A stretch of DNA of 51,240 bases from Elusimicrobiales bacterium (GTDB taxonomy: Bacteria; Elusimicrobiota; Elusimicrobia; Elusimicrobiales; UBA9959). The stretch is taken from the NCBI GenBank assembly GCA_031082205.1, contig JAVHLJ010000007.1, positions 1 through 51,240 of the forward strand. Direction: 5' to 3'. How positions within the stretch are numbered: the stretch's first letter is position 1; the number at the start of each line of letters is the position of its first letter. The translations under genes and the position numbers were made by a program. Positions 18,335 to 26,081 of this stretch are shown one piece after another. The notes beneath the pieces are model-generated. The model saw only the letters and a list, made by a program, of their open reading frames with translations, had not been told where the DNA came from and made no database searches.

Positions 18335-19309
18335 ATGAAGAACGACCATAGCCTCCACGCTGCTCTCAATGACCTTCTCCGCGCCCTGTCGCGGCCCTGG
18401 TGCTTCGTTCCGATGGTATTGTTCGTACTGATCCCGTCGGCCAAGGTCAGTTCCGCCCTTGAAAGCGGCGCCGAGTTCCTGCGCATAGGCTCCGACGCCC
18501 GGGCCTCGTCTATGGGCGGGGCTTATACCGCGGCGGCCAATGATGTGAGCGCGATCCACTACAATCCCGCCGGCCTGGCCGCGGTGGGCGGGACGGAGCT
18601 GGGGCTTAGCCACGCCAAGTGGCTGCTCGACGGCAGCTATGACTTCGTGGGGCTGGCGATGCCCGTGCGGATGAAAGGCGGCCCGCAGGGACTGGTGATG
18701 GGGCTGGGCATAACCCGCCTTTCGTCCGGCGATATAGAGGGCCGGAGCGCGGACAGAAGCGCGTCGGGCGGTTTCGGCGCCTATGACCAGTCGGTGAGCC
18801 TGTCGCTGGCAAAGAAAGCCGGGCGCAACGGCTTCGGCCTGACGGCCAAGTACATCGAAAGTTCCATAGCGGGGATAAAGGCGCGTTCCGTGGCCGCGGA
18901 CCTGGGCTACACAAGAGCTTTTGCCGGCTCGCCGGTATCATTGGCGCTGGCGGTGCATAACCTGGGCGCGCCGATGAAGTACATAGACCAGGAGGACCCG
19001 TTGCCGCTGACTTTATCGGCGGGTCTGATGATAAGCGTGCTGCCGGGCGTTAACCTGGCGCTGGACGCCAGCCGGCTGGTGCACGACGGCCAGACCAGCT
19101 TCAGCATCGGCAGCGAATACATCGCCCTGCCGGGCCTGTCGCTGCGCTCTGGCTACTTAGCGGAGACGGGAGCCGGGGGGCTGGGCAACGGGGCGGGGTT
19201 CAACGCGGGCGTCGGCATAATGCTCATGGACGCGCGGCTGGACTACGCGGTCACGCCGTTCGGGGAGCTGGGCGCCGCCCAGCGGATAAGCCTGAAGAAA
19301 AAATTCTAA
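18335..19309 (+). CDS. PorV/PorQ-family outer-membrane beta-barrel protein
   Basis: A 324-residue protein with a long N-terminal signal region (about 1-41, hydrophobic core at 22-37). The diagnostic PorV/PorQ/UPF0164 segment follows: FLRIGSDARASSMGGAYTAA, then D-VSAIHYNPAGLA. The rest alternates short amphipathic strands and ends in ISLKKKF, with the terminal Phe typical of outer-membrane barrels. The start has AGGAGG upstream, and the gene lies 8 bp after the giant surface protein. In type IX secretion, PorV binds cargo C-terminal domains and shuttles them to the attachment machinery. A similar partnership with the giant protein is inferred from adjacency; other type IX components are not in the window. 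Confidence 0.85.
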   Translation: MKNDHSLHAALNDLLRALSRPWCFVPMVLFVLIPSAKVSSALESGAEFLRIGSDARASSMGGAYTAAANDVSAIHYNPAGLAAVGGTELGLSHAKWLLDGSYDFVGLAMPVRMKGGPQGLVMGLGITRLSSGDIEGRSADRSASGGFGAYDQSVSLSLAKKAGRNGFGLTAKYIESSIAGIKARSVAADLGYTRAFAGSPVSLALAVHNLGAPMKYIDQEDPLPLTLSAGLMISVLPGVNLALDASRLVHDGQTSFSIGSEYIALPGLSLRSGYLAETGAGGLGNGAGFNAGVGIMLMDARLDYAVTPFGELGAAQRISLKKKF

Positions 19310-19324
19310 TGGTTCATACCGATC

Positions 19325-19351
19325 GGCCTGTGCGGACAGCGCTGTTTTTTT
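19325..19351 (+). terminator. Possible terminator after the porV-like gene
   Basis: Short self-complementary sequence (CTGTGCGGACAG, overlapping CAGCGCTG) is followed by a run of seven T. The stem is short, so this is a weak call, but the position at the end of the three-gene operon fits. Confidence 0.35.
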
Positions 19352-19367
19352 CTTCCGTCTAAAAAAC

Positions 19368-19396
19368 TAAACAACCTCCCCGTATTATTGTAAACT
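19368..19396 (+). promoter_or_regulatory. Possible guaB promoter
   Basis: TAAACA (19368-19373), 17 bases, then TAAACT (19391-19396). Each matches the sigma-70 consensus at four of six positions, in an AT-rich patch between operons. It would give a leader of about 20 bases carrying the AAGGAGG ribosome-binding site. Weak evidence. Confidence 0.3.
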
Positions 19397-19422
19397 TTAC
19401 CAAAGCCGCCAAGGAGGTTCCG

Positions 19423-20877
19423 GTGCTGCAGGACAATATCCGTTTGGGCCTTACCTTCGACGACGTCCTTCTGATCCCCTCAAAGTCTTCCGTCATGCCG
19501 AAAGGCACGGACATCTCCACCCGGCTGACCGCCGCCATAAAGCTCAATATCCCGCTGGTCTCGGCCGCGATGGACACCGTGACCGAGGCGCCGCTGGCCA
19601 TAGCGATGGCGCGCGAGGGCGGCCTGGGCATCATACACCGGGCGATGAGCCCGCGGGAGCAGGCGCAGGAAGTCGCCAGGGTAAAGAAGCACGAGAGCGG
19701 CGTCATCACCGACCCCCTCACCATTTCCCCCGACGAGCGGCTCTCCGACGCCGTCGCGCTGCTGGCCAAACACGGGGTCTCCAGCGCGGTGGTGGTATCG
19801 CGCGGCCGGCTGGTGGGCCTGCTGACCAACCGGGACCTTCGCTTCCTGCGCGACCTGGGAAAGAAAGTCTCCTCGGCGATGACGACCAGGCTGGTCACCG
19901 CGCGGCCCGGGACCACGCTGGAGCAGGCGGAAAGGCTTCTCCAGCAGCACCGCATAGAGAAGCTGCCGCTGGTCGGCCGCGACGGCGGGCTCAAAGGCCT
20001 TATCACCGTACGCGACATACTCAACCGCAAGCAGTACCCGAACGCCTGCAAGGACAAGGCCGGGCGGCTGCGCGTGGGCGCGGCCATAGGCGCCGGCGAA
20101 GAGGCCGTCGAACGCGCCGCCGAGCTGGTAAAGGCCGGCGCCGACGTTATTTCGCTCGATTCCGCCCACGGCCACTCGGCCAATGTCCTCCGGACCCTCA
20201 AAGAGGTCAAGCGCCGCTTCGGCGTGGAAGTGATAGCGGGCAATGTCGCTACTTTCGAGGGCGCGCGCGACCTGATACGCGCCGGCGCGGACGCCATAAA
20301 GGTCGGTATAGGGCCCGGTTCCATCTGCACTACCCGTATCGTCTCGGGCGTCGGCGTGCCGCAGCTCACCGCCGTGCGCGATTGCGTGCGCGCGGCGAAG
20401 GGGCGGGTCCCCGTCATAGCCGACGGCGGAGTGAAGTTCTCCGGCGACATCACCAAGGCGCTGGCCGCCGGCGCGGACTGCGTCATGCTGGGCACGCTGC
20501 TGGCCGGCACCGAAGAGGCTCCCGGCGACATCATCCTTTATCACGGCCGCAGCTACAAGGCCTACCGGGGCATGGGCTCCGTCGGCGCCATGGAGGCCGG
20601 CTCCAAGGACCGCTACGGCCAGGCCGGAGTGGAGAAGGACAAGCTGGTGCCCGAGGGCATAGAGGGGCAGGTCCCGTACAAGGGGCCGGTCTCGGCTATA
20701 GTTCATCAGCTGACCGGCGGTCTGCGCGCGGGGCTGGGCTATTGCGGCTGCCGGAACCTGTCCGAGCTGCGCCGCAAGGCGCGCTTCGTCCGCATCTCGG
20801 GCGCGGGCCTCAAGGAAAGCCACGTGCACGACGTGCGCGTCACCAAGGAAACGCCGAATTACGCGCTCAACGGCTGA
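19423..20877 (+). CDS. guaB: IMP dehydrogenase
   Basis: A 484-residue inosine-5'-monophosphate dehydrogenase, which oxidises IMP to XMP with NAD in the cytoplasm, the first committed step to GMP. The GTG start at 19423 is set by AAGGAGG eight bases upstream. The TIM barrel opens with LTFDDVLL. Two CBS domains are inserted at about residues 90-205. The catalytic loop GPGSICTTR has Cys302, and the flap contains the usual GMGS motif and R-Y-GQ. Length is normal. guaA, the next enzyme, lies about 16 kb downstream, so the GMP branch is split here. A receiver-domain gene follows 17 bp later. Confidence 0.97.
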   Translation: MLQDNIRLGLTFDDVLLIPSKSSVMPKGTDISTRLTAAIKLNIPLVSAAMDTVTEAPLAIAMAREGGLGIIHRAMSPREQAQEVARVKKHESGVITDPLTISPDERLSDAVALLAKHGVSSAVVVSRGRLVGLLTNRDLRFLRDLGKKVSSAMTTRLVTARPGTTLEQAERLLQQHRIEKLPLVGRDGGLKGLITVRDILNRKQYPNACKDKAGRLRVGAAIGAGEEAVERAAELVKAGADVISLDSAHGHSANVLRTLKEVKRRFGVEVIAGNVATFEGARDLIRAGADAIKVGIGPGSICTTRIVSGVGVPQLTAVRDCVRAAKGRVPVIADGGVKFSGDITKALAAGADCVMLGTLLAGTEEAPGDIILYHGRSYKAYRGMGSVGAMEAGSKDRYGQAGVEKDKLVPEGIEGQVPYKGPVSAIVHQLTGGLRAGLGYCGCRNLSELRRKARFVRISGAGLKESHVHDVRVTKETPNYALNG

Positions 20878-20894
20878 GCGCCCGGGGGAGGGGT

Positions 20895-21248
20895 ATGAAA
20901 GTTCTGATAGTCGACGACAGCGAGCTTACGCGGGCGATGATACGAGACCTGCTGACCGAAATGGGCCACCAGGTGGTGGGCGAGGGCTGCGACGGGGAGG
21001 AGGCGGCGAAGCTCTACTCGGAAACTTCGCCCGAGCTGGTGCTGATGGACATGATAATGCCCGGCAAGAACGGCCTGGAGGCCCTGGCCGAGATAAAGGC
21101 GATAGATCCGGCCGCCAGGGTGGTGATGGTCACCGCCGTGCAGCAGGAGCCGCTCAGGGAGCAGCTGATCGGCAAAGGCGCCGCCGGGGTGCTCAGCAAG
21201 CCGTTCATGTACGACGAGCTGGAGGCCGTGCTGAAGTCTTTCTCCTGA
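20895..21248 (+). CDS. Stand-alone CheY-like response regulator receiver
   Basis: A 117-residue protein consisting only of a receiver domain. The acidic pair is Asp7/Asp8, the phospho-acceptor Asp52 (in LMDMIMPG), the switch Thr80 and the conserved Lys102 (SKPF), so it should be phosphorylatable. It has no output domain and would act through protein contacts, like CheY or Spo0F. GGGGAGGGG precedes the ATG. It follows guaB by 17 bp and ends at a strong terminator, so it is probably co-transcribed with guaB. No histidine kinase or chemotaxis gene is nearby, so its partner is unknown. Confidence 0.9.
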   Translation: MKVLIVDDSELTRAMIRDLLTEMGHQVVGEGCDGEEAAKLYSETSPELVLMDMIMPGKNGLEALAEIKAIDPAARVVMVTAVQQEPLREQLIGKGAAGVLSKPFMYDELEAVLKSFS

Positions 21249-21270
21249 TCCGGGTTGTTTGCGGGCGTGA

Positions 21271-21299
21271 AAAAGGCCGGGCGCGCAGCCCGGCCTTTT
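21271..21299. terminator. Bidirectional intrinsic terminator
   Basis: AAAAGGCCGGGC (21271-21282) and GCCCGGCCTTTT (21288-21299) form a perfect 12-bp stem with a 5-base loop. A T-run on each strand lets it serve both the receiver gene (plus) and mutS (minus), which converge here. Confidence 0.9.
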
Positions 21300-21318
21300 C
21301 ATTCGGAAGCCGCGCGCC

Positions 21319-23895
21319 TTACTGCGCCCGCTTCTTCCATTCGGCCACGGTCCTGAGCGCCTCCAGCGGCGTCATCCGGTCCGGGTCGCAGAGCTTTATC
21401 TCGTCCACGAGCGGGTGGGTGGAGAACATCGGCAGCAGCGGCGGCAGGCTGTCGCCGGCGGGAGCGGCCTCTATCCGGTTGCGCGACTCCAGCTCGCGCA
21501 GTATCTCCCTGGCGCGCGCCACGCAGGATTCGGGCAGGCCGGCCAGCTGCGCCACGTGTATGCCGTAGGACTTGTCGGCCGGGCCGGCGGTTATCTTGTG
21601 GAGGAATACCACCTCGGTCTTGCCGGCGGTATTGGTCCATTCCTTGACCGCCACGTTGAAGTTCTTTATGCCGGCGTATTTCTCGGCCAGCTCGGTCAGC
21701 TCGAAATAATGCGTCGCGAAAAGCACGCGCGGCCCGCCTTCGGCCTTGTGGAGGTATTCCACGACGGCCCAGGCTATGGAGATGCCGTCGAAGGTGGAGG
21801 TGCCGCGGCCTACCTCGTCGAGCAGCAGCAGGCTGCGCGGGCCGGCCAGGTTGAGTATGGAGGCCGTCTCGCGCATCTCCACCATGAAAGTGGACTCGCC
21901 GCGCGAGAGCCGGTCCTGCGCGCCGATGCGCGTCATGATGCGGTCGGTGACGCCGATAACGGCCGACTTCGCCGGAACGAAAGAGCCCGCCTGCGCCATC
22001 AGCACTATCAGCGCGTTCTGCCTCAGGTAGACGCTCTTGCCGCTCATGTTGGGTCCGGTCAGGACCACCAGCTGCGGGCCCTCGCCTCCCAGCTCTATGT
22101 CGTTGGGAACGAAGGCGCCGGCCGGCAGCAGCCTTTCGACGACGAGGTGGCGGCCTTCTTCGATGCGCAGCTCGCCGCCGCCGGTCATCTCGGGGCGGAC
22201 CAGGTCGTATTTCACCGCGCTCTCGGCCAGCGCCAGGAAAGCGTCCAGCTCGGCCGCGGCCATGGCGAAGGAGCGCAGCGCGGAGAGGCGCGAGAGCAGT
22301 TCCGCGCGCAGCTCGCCGAACAGGTGCGTCTCCAGCCGGTTCATGCGCTCCTCGGCGCCGAGTATCTTCCCCTCGAGGACCTTGAGCTCCTCGGTTATGA
22401 ATCGCTCGGCGTTGACCAGCGTCTGCTTGCGCACGAAATAGTGGGGGACCTTGGAGAGGTGGGTGCGGGTGACTTCCAGGTAATAGCCGAACACCGAGTT
22501 GAAGCCGACTTTCAGCGACGGGATCTGGGTCTTCTCTTTCTCCTTAAGTTCTATGTCCACGAGCAGCTTCTGGCTGTTCTTGCGGACGGAGCGCAGCTCG
22601 TCGAGTTCGGCGTTGAACCCGTCCTTTATGACGCCTCCGTCGGAGAGTTTGGCGGGGGGCGTCTCCGCGAGGGACTTCTCCAGCAGCTCGCGCAGGGCGT
22701 TGAGCGGTTTGGACACCTCCTCCAGCGCTCCGGCCAGGCCGGGGGCTTTCTCGAAGAAGGCGGGGGAGGAGAGCAGCATCTTAAGCCGCGGCAGCTGGGA
22801 CAGCGAGCGCCGCACGGCGGCGGCGTCGCGCGGCGAGGCGCTGGCGTTGGCCACGCGGCCCAGTACGCGCTCTATATCGGGAACCTGCGAGAGCAGCGCC
22901 GCCAGCGATTCGCGGGCCTCGCGGTCCCCGGCGAGGAAGCCGGTGAAATCGTGGCGGGCCTTGATGGCCGGCAGGTCGCAGAGCGGCTCGAGCAGCCATT
23001 TCTTGAGCAGGCGCGAGCCCATCGAGGTGCGGCCCAGGTCCAGCGCGCCCCAGAGCGTGTTGGCGTCGTCGCCGCCCTCGGAGCTGACTATGTCCAGCGT
23101 CTTTATGGCCGACTCGTCGAGCTGCAGGCGGCCGCCCGGCTCGAAGAAGGAGGGGGAGAACGTTTCCTTCAGTCCCGGCTGGGTCTCGCGCAGGTAGTTC
23201 ACCGCGCTGACGGCGGTCCGCGCCGCCAGGTTGTTGTTGCGCCAGACCGCGCCGCGCTGCCAGGGCAGTTCCGCGCCGTCCGGGCTGAAATAGGGGGTGA
23301 GCATCGCGCCCGGCGGGACCAGCCCCGCCGATTCGAGCTTCGCGGCCGTCTCGGCGGAAGAGACTATCTCCGCGGGGGAGATCTTGGAGAGCAGCGACTG
23401 CAGCGCGTAGAGGCGGGGGTCGTTGACGTTCTGCGCGGCGTAAAACTCGCCGGTGGAGGCGTCTATCCAGGCCAGGCCCCAGCCGACTATGTCGATGTGC
23501 AGCGAGGCCAGGTAGGAGGCCGTCTTCGAGTGCAGCAGCTCGTCCTCGACTATGGTGCCGGGCGTCATGACCCGGACGATCTCGCGCCGGAAAAGCTTGG
23601 ACTTCTTCGCCTCCTCGCCGGAGGGGGCGACCTGCTCGCAGATGGCCACGCGCTTTCCCGCCTTGAGCAGCCTGGAGATATAGGACGCGGAGGAGTGATA
23701 GGGCACGCCGCACATGGGAACGCCGTGGCGCGAGGTCAGCACGACCCCCAGCAGCTGGCTGGCCGCCTTGGCGTCGGCGTCGAACATCTCGTAGAAATCT
23801 CCCAGCCGGAAAAAAAGTATCGAGCCGGGGTGCTCGCGCTTGAGCGCCTGGTACTGCTGCATCAGGGGGGTGTCGGCTGTTTCGGTCTGTGCCAT
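21319..23895 (-). CDS. mutS: DNA mismatch repair protein MutS
   Basis: An 858-residue MutS, which recognises mismatches and small loops and, with MutL, licenses repair. The mismatch-binding GDFYEMF motif (Phe-x-Glu) is near residue 33. Connector, lever and clamp regions follow. The ATPase has Walker A GPNMSGKS, Walker B LLLLDEVGRGTSTFDG and the FATHYFELT switch. Length and all key motifs are normal for MutS1. TAAGGA lies seven bases before the ATG. It starts 10 bp after the dus stop, so it is the last gene of a zinc-ribbon/protease-like/dus/mutS operon. A long open frame on the opposite strand is a GC artefact. Confidence 0.97.
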   Translation of the reverse strand: MAQTETADTPLMQQYQALKREHPGSILFFRLGDFYEMFDADAKAASQLLGVVLTSRHGVPMCGVPYHSSASYISRLLKAGKRVAICEQVAPSGEEAKKSKLFRREIVRVMTPGTIVEDELLHSKTASYLASLHIDIVGWGLAWIDASTGEFYAAQNVNDPRLYALQSLLSKISPAEIVSSAETAAKLESAGLVPPGAMLTPYFSPDGAELPWQRGAVWRNNNLAARTAVSAVNYLRETQPGLKETFSPSFFEPGGRLQLDESAIKTLDIVSSEGGDDANTLWGALDLGRTSMGSRLLKKWLLEPLCDLPAIKARHDFTGFLAGDREARESLAALLSQVPDIERVLGRVANASASPRDAAAVRRSLSQLPRLKMLLSSPAFFEKAPGLAGALEEVSKPLNALRELLEKSLAETPPAKLSDGGVIKDGFNAELDELRSVRKNSQKLLVDIELKEKEKTQIPSLKVGFNSVFGYYLEVTRTHLSKVPHYFVRKQTLVNAERFITEELKVLEGKILGAEERMNRLETHLFGELRAELLSRLSALRSFAMAAAELDAFLALAESAVKYDLVRPEMTGGGELRIEEGRHLVVERLLPAGAFVPNDIELGGEGPQLVVLTGPNMSGKSVYLRQNALIVLMAQAGSFVPAKSAVIGVTDRIMTRIGAQDRLSRGESTFMVEMRETASILNLAGPRSLLLLDEVGRGTSTFDGISIAWAVVEYLHKAEGGPRVLFATHYFELTELAEKYAGIKNFNVAVKEWTNTAGKTEVVFLHKITAGPADKSYGIHVAQLAGLPESCVARAREILRELESRNRIEAAPAGDSLPPLLPMFSTHPLVDEIKLCDPDRMTPLEALRTVAEWKKRAQ

Positions 23896-23905
23896 AAAAA
23901 TGTCC

Positions 23906-24892
23906 TTACCGGCGGGAGGAATGGAGATATTCTACCAAAAGGGCTTTGGCGTCATTAAGGTTTTTCTTCTCCATGAAGGCCCCGCGCAGCGCGGCGGCGC
24001 CCTGCAGGCCTTTAAGGCAGTAGCCTATGAGCTTGCGCGCCCGTACCACTCCGTTCTCCGGACCGTAGACGCCGCAGTTGAGTTCCAGGAACTCGAGGAA
24101 AAGGTTTATCGCGTCCTCCGGGCCCCGCTCCCGCGCGGGCCGTCCGGCCAGGCCGGACTCTATCTCCGAGAAAACGAAAGGGTTGCCCACCGCCGCGCGG
24201 CCTACGGCCGCCCCGGCGCAGCCCGCTTCGAGCATGGCCCCGGCGGTGGCCGCGTCCTTCACGCCGCCGTTCCCTATCACCGGGATCTTGACCGCCGCGG
24301 CGGTGGCGGCCACGGCGTCCAGGTCCACGGGGCCGGTATGGAAGGCCTCGGCGTAACGGCCGTGTATGACTACCGCGGCCGCGCCTTCGCCCTCGGCCAG
24401 CCGGGCCAGTTCCGGCCCGAGCACGGTCCCCGTTTTGAGGCCGACGCGGGTCTTTACGGTGACGGGAACCTTCACGGCGCCGACCACCGCGGCTACGATG
24501 TCGGCCAGGAGCCCCGGCCGTTTCATGAGGGCCGAACCCGCTCCGGACCGGAGCACCTTTTTCACCGGGCAGCCGGCGTTTATGTCGATGACATCCGCGC
24601 CGGCCTCCTCGGCCAGCTTGGCCGCCAGGGCCATGGCCTGCGGGTCGGCGCCGAAGATCTGTACGGCGACCGGACGCTCGCCGGGCGTGATGTCGAGCAT
24701 CCGCATGGATTTGCGGTTTCCGTAGCGCAGGCTGTCCGCCGAGACCATCTCGGTCACGACCAGGCCCGCGCCGCCGCGGGAGCAGAGCAGGCGGAACGGG
24801 CCGTTGGTGATGCCGGCCATCGGCGCCAGCCAGAGACCGTTCTTCAGCTTGAGCCGGCCGAGGCTTATATGCGGCAGGGCTTCGTGTTTCAC
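23906..24892 (-). CDS. dus: tRNA-dihydrouridine synthase
   Basis: A 328-residue FMN-dependent enzyme that reduces uridine to dihydrouridine in tRNA. It shows LAPMAGITN near the N-terminus, the catalytic INAGCPVKKV with the proton-donor Cys, the VKTRVG FMN/RNA-binding strand, and IGNGGV for the FMN phosphate. I placed the start at GTG 24892, which overlaps the stop of the upstream gene as GTGA and gives the usual family length. The much longer upstream open frame is arginine/proline-rich low-complexity sequence and is not coding. Which Dus subfamily it belongs to was not settled. Confidence 0.93.
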   Translation of the reverse strand: MKHEALPHISLGRLKLKNGLWLAPMAGITNGPFRLLCSRGGAGLVVTEMVSADSLRYGNRKSMRMLDITPGERPVAVQIFGADPQAMALAAKLAEEAGADVIDINAGCPVKKVLRSGAGSALMKRPGLLADIVAAVVGAVKVPVTVKTRVGLKTGTVLGPELARLAEGEGAAAVVIHGRYAEAFHTGPVDLDAVAATAAAVKIPVIGNGGVKDAATAGAMLEAGCAGAAVGRAAVGNPFVFSEIESGLAGRPARERGPEDAINLFLEFLELNCGVYGPENGVVRARKLIGYCLKGLQGAAALRGAFMEKKNLNDAKALLVEYLHSSRR

Positions 24893-25617
24893 GGTTTGGA
24901 GGAATAACTGCCGTCGTGGCTGACCGAGAGGTCGCGGGGGTCGCGCCGCCTGACGCGGTTTATCTCGGCGCGGGAGGCTCCCACGGCTTCGAGCACCCTG
25001 AGCTGGAACTCGTCGGCTTTTGCCTCCTGCGCGGTTATGTCGCGCAGCGTGGTGATATCGAATTCCAGCGGGTTGGGGACCTTGCTCTCTATCCACTCCG
25101 CCCTTTCGCCCGGAGGCGGCGGCGCGGCGCGGCGCCTGCCGGCGGCCCGCGAGGCCGCGCGGTAGTACGAATGCCAGGCGTGATGGGCTATGATGCCCGC
25201 GCACCAGGCGTCCGACTTGTAGGTGTTGGCCTCGGAAATGAAGACGGTCGGCACGCCGGCGTGCATGCCGAAAGCCGTCTTGTCCGCGCTGCGCACCGCG
25301 TAGACGTACTTGCGTATGAAGTTGAAGGCTTCCTTGTCGTAGTTCCAGATCAGCCGCAGCGAACGGGTGACCTGGCGCCTGAAATATACCGACCCCTCTA
25401 TGGCGAGCCCGCTGCCCGGGGCGGGTCCGTCGGAGGGGACGGCGGATGGATCGACCGGGAGCGCAGGGGGAAGGGCGACCTCGTCGGAAGCTATGCCGGC
25501 GGGCTCGGACGGGCGGCCCAGGGAAAGGAGGTACCAGGCCGCCCCGCCCAGCGCGGCGAAGAACGCCAGCGCAAAGAGGGCGAAGCGCAGCCTGGAGCGG
25601 GCGTGTGCTGATTCCAA
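24889..25617 (-). CDS. Membrane-anchored protein with degenerate metalloprotease-like motif
   Basis: A 242-residue protein with an N-terminal membrane segment (about 10-33), a Pro/Ala-rich linker (45-70) and an extracytoplasmic domain. Residues 145-149 read HHAWH within CAGIIAHHAWHSYY, and 197-202 read QEAKAD. This spacing resembles zinc metalloproteases, HExxH followed by a helix with E-x-x-x-D, but the catalytic Glu is replaced by His. It may bind zinc without cleaving, or the resemblance may be superficial. The start is TTG 25617, the only suitable start with GAGG upstream, 10 bp after the zinc-ribbon gene. It overlaps dus by four bases. No family name is assigned. Confidence 0.7.
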   Translation of the reverse strand: MESAHARSRLRFALFALAFFAALGGAAWYLLSLGRPSEPAGIASDEVALPPALPVDPSAVPSDGPAPGSGLAIEGSVYFRRQVTRSLRLIWNYDKEAFNFIRKYVYAVRSADKTAFGMHAGVPTVFISEANTYKSDAWCAGIIAHHAWHSYYRAASRAAGRRRAAPPPPGERAEWIESKVPNPLEFDITTLRDITAQEAKADEFQLRVLEAVGASRAEINRVRRRDPRDLSVSHDGSYSSKP

Positions 25618-25627
25618 CCGCGCTACC

Positions 25628-26029
25628 TCACTTGAAGGATTTCACGTAGGACTTGTAGAAGGCCTGCAGCTCGTTGTTGGGGTCCTGGAATTCCAGGATA
25701 TGCTTCTTGCAGCCCCTGCGGGAGCAGATCTGGACCTGGCCGCCCTGCTTGAGGTCGAAGGCCACCATCTGCGCCGAGCAGATGTCGCACTTGCGGGTGC
25801 TCTTGAGGTCGGCCTTGCAGTGGGGGCAGCGGAAGCCGGCGATCTTGGACAGGGGGATGGGGAGGCCTACTTCCACGTCGTAGCTGCCGTAGAGGGAGCT
25901 GAGGTAGAGCGGGGCGTTCTTGCCCGCGTAGGTGAGGCGCACGGCTATGGCCGGCTTGCCGTTAAGCTTCTTGGACGGGTCCATCAGGGATTTGCCGCAA
26001 TGCGGGCACTTTACCGATACGCTCATCAT
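25628..26029 (-). CDS. Zinc-ribbon protein of unknown function
   Basis: A 133-residue cytoplasmic protein with four Cys pairs: CPHC near the N-terminus, CPHC at about residue 70, CDIC at about 82, and C-x4-C at about 103-108. These could build two zinc ribbons around a central beta region. GGAGG lies four bases before the ATG at 26029; a second ATG follows immediately at 26026. It is the first gene of the operon leading through dus to mutS and has an extended -10 promoter just upstream. Function is not known; zinc-ribbon proteins often bind nucleic acid or protein partners. Confidence 0.8.
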   Translation of the reverse strand: MMSVSVKCPHCGKSLMDPSKKLNGKPAIAVRLTYAGKNAPLYLSSLYGSYDVEVGLPIPLSKIAGFRCPHCKADLKSTRKCDICSAQMVAFDLKQGGQVQICSRRGCKKHILEFQDPNNELQAFYKSYVKSFK

Positions 26030-26060
26030 GTCGCCTCCGTACCGCTGTTAATAGGGAGAA

Positions 26061-26069
26061 ATGATACCA
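26061..26069 (-). promoter_or_regulatory. Extended -10 promoter of the zinc-ribbon/dus/mutS operon
   Basis: Read on the minus strand, TGGTATCAT forms a TGn extended -10 element with TATCAT. Transcription would begin near 26054, giving a leader of about 25 bases that includes GGAGG. No good -35 box is visible, as is usual for extended -10 promoters. Confidence 0.5.
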
Positions 26070-26081
26070 AATTCGGCCCGC

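Noticed and set aside
21415-23958. 847-codon open frame on the plus strand opposite mutS
   Set aside because: It is exactly antisense to mutS, has low-complexity Gly/Ala/Arg composition and no recognisable domain. Long antisense frames are expected in GC-rich coding DNA.
24893-25204. N-terminal extension of the dus reading frame
   Set aside because: The extra 104 codons are Arg/Pro/Ala low complexity and lie inside the upstream gene on the same strand; the GTGA overlap gives a normal-length Dus.
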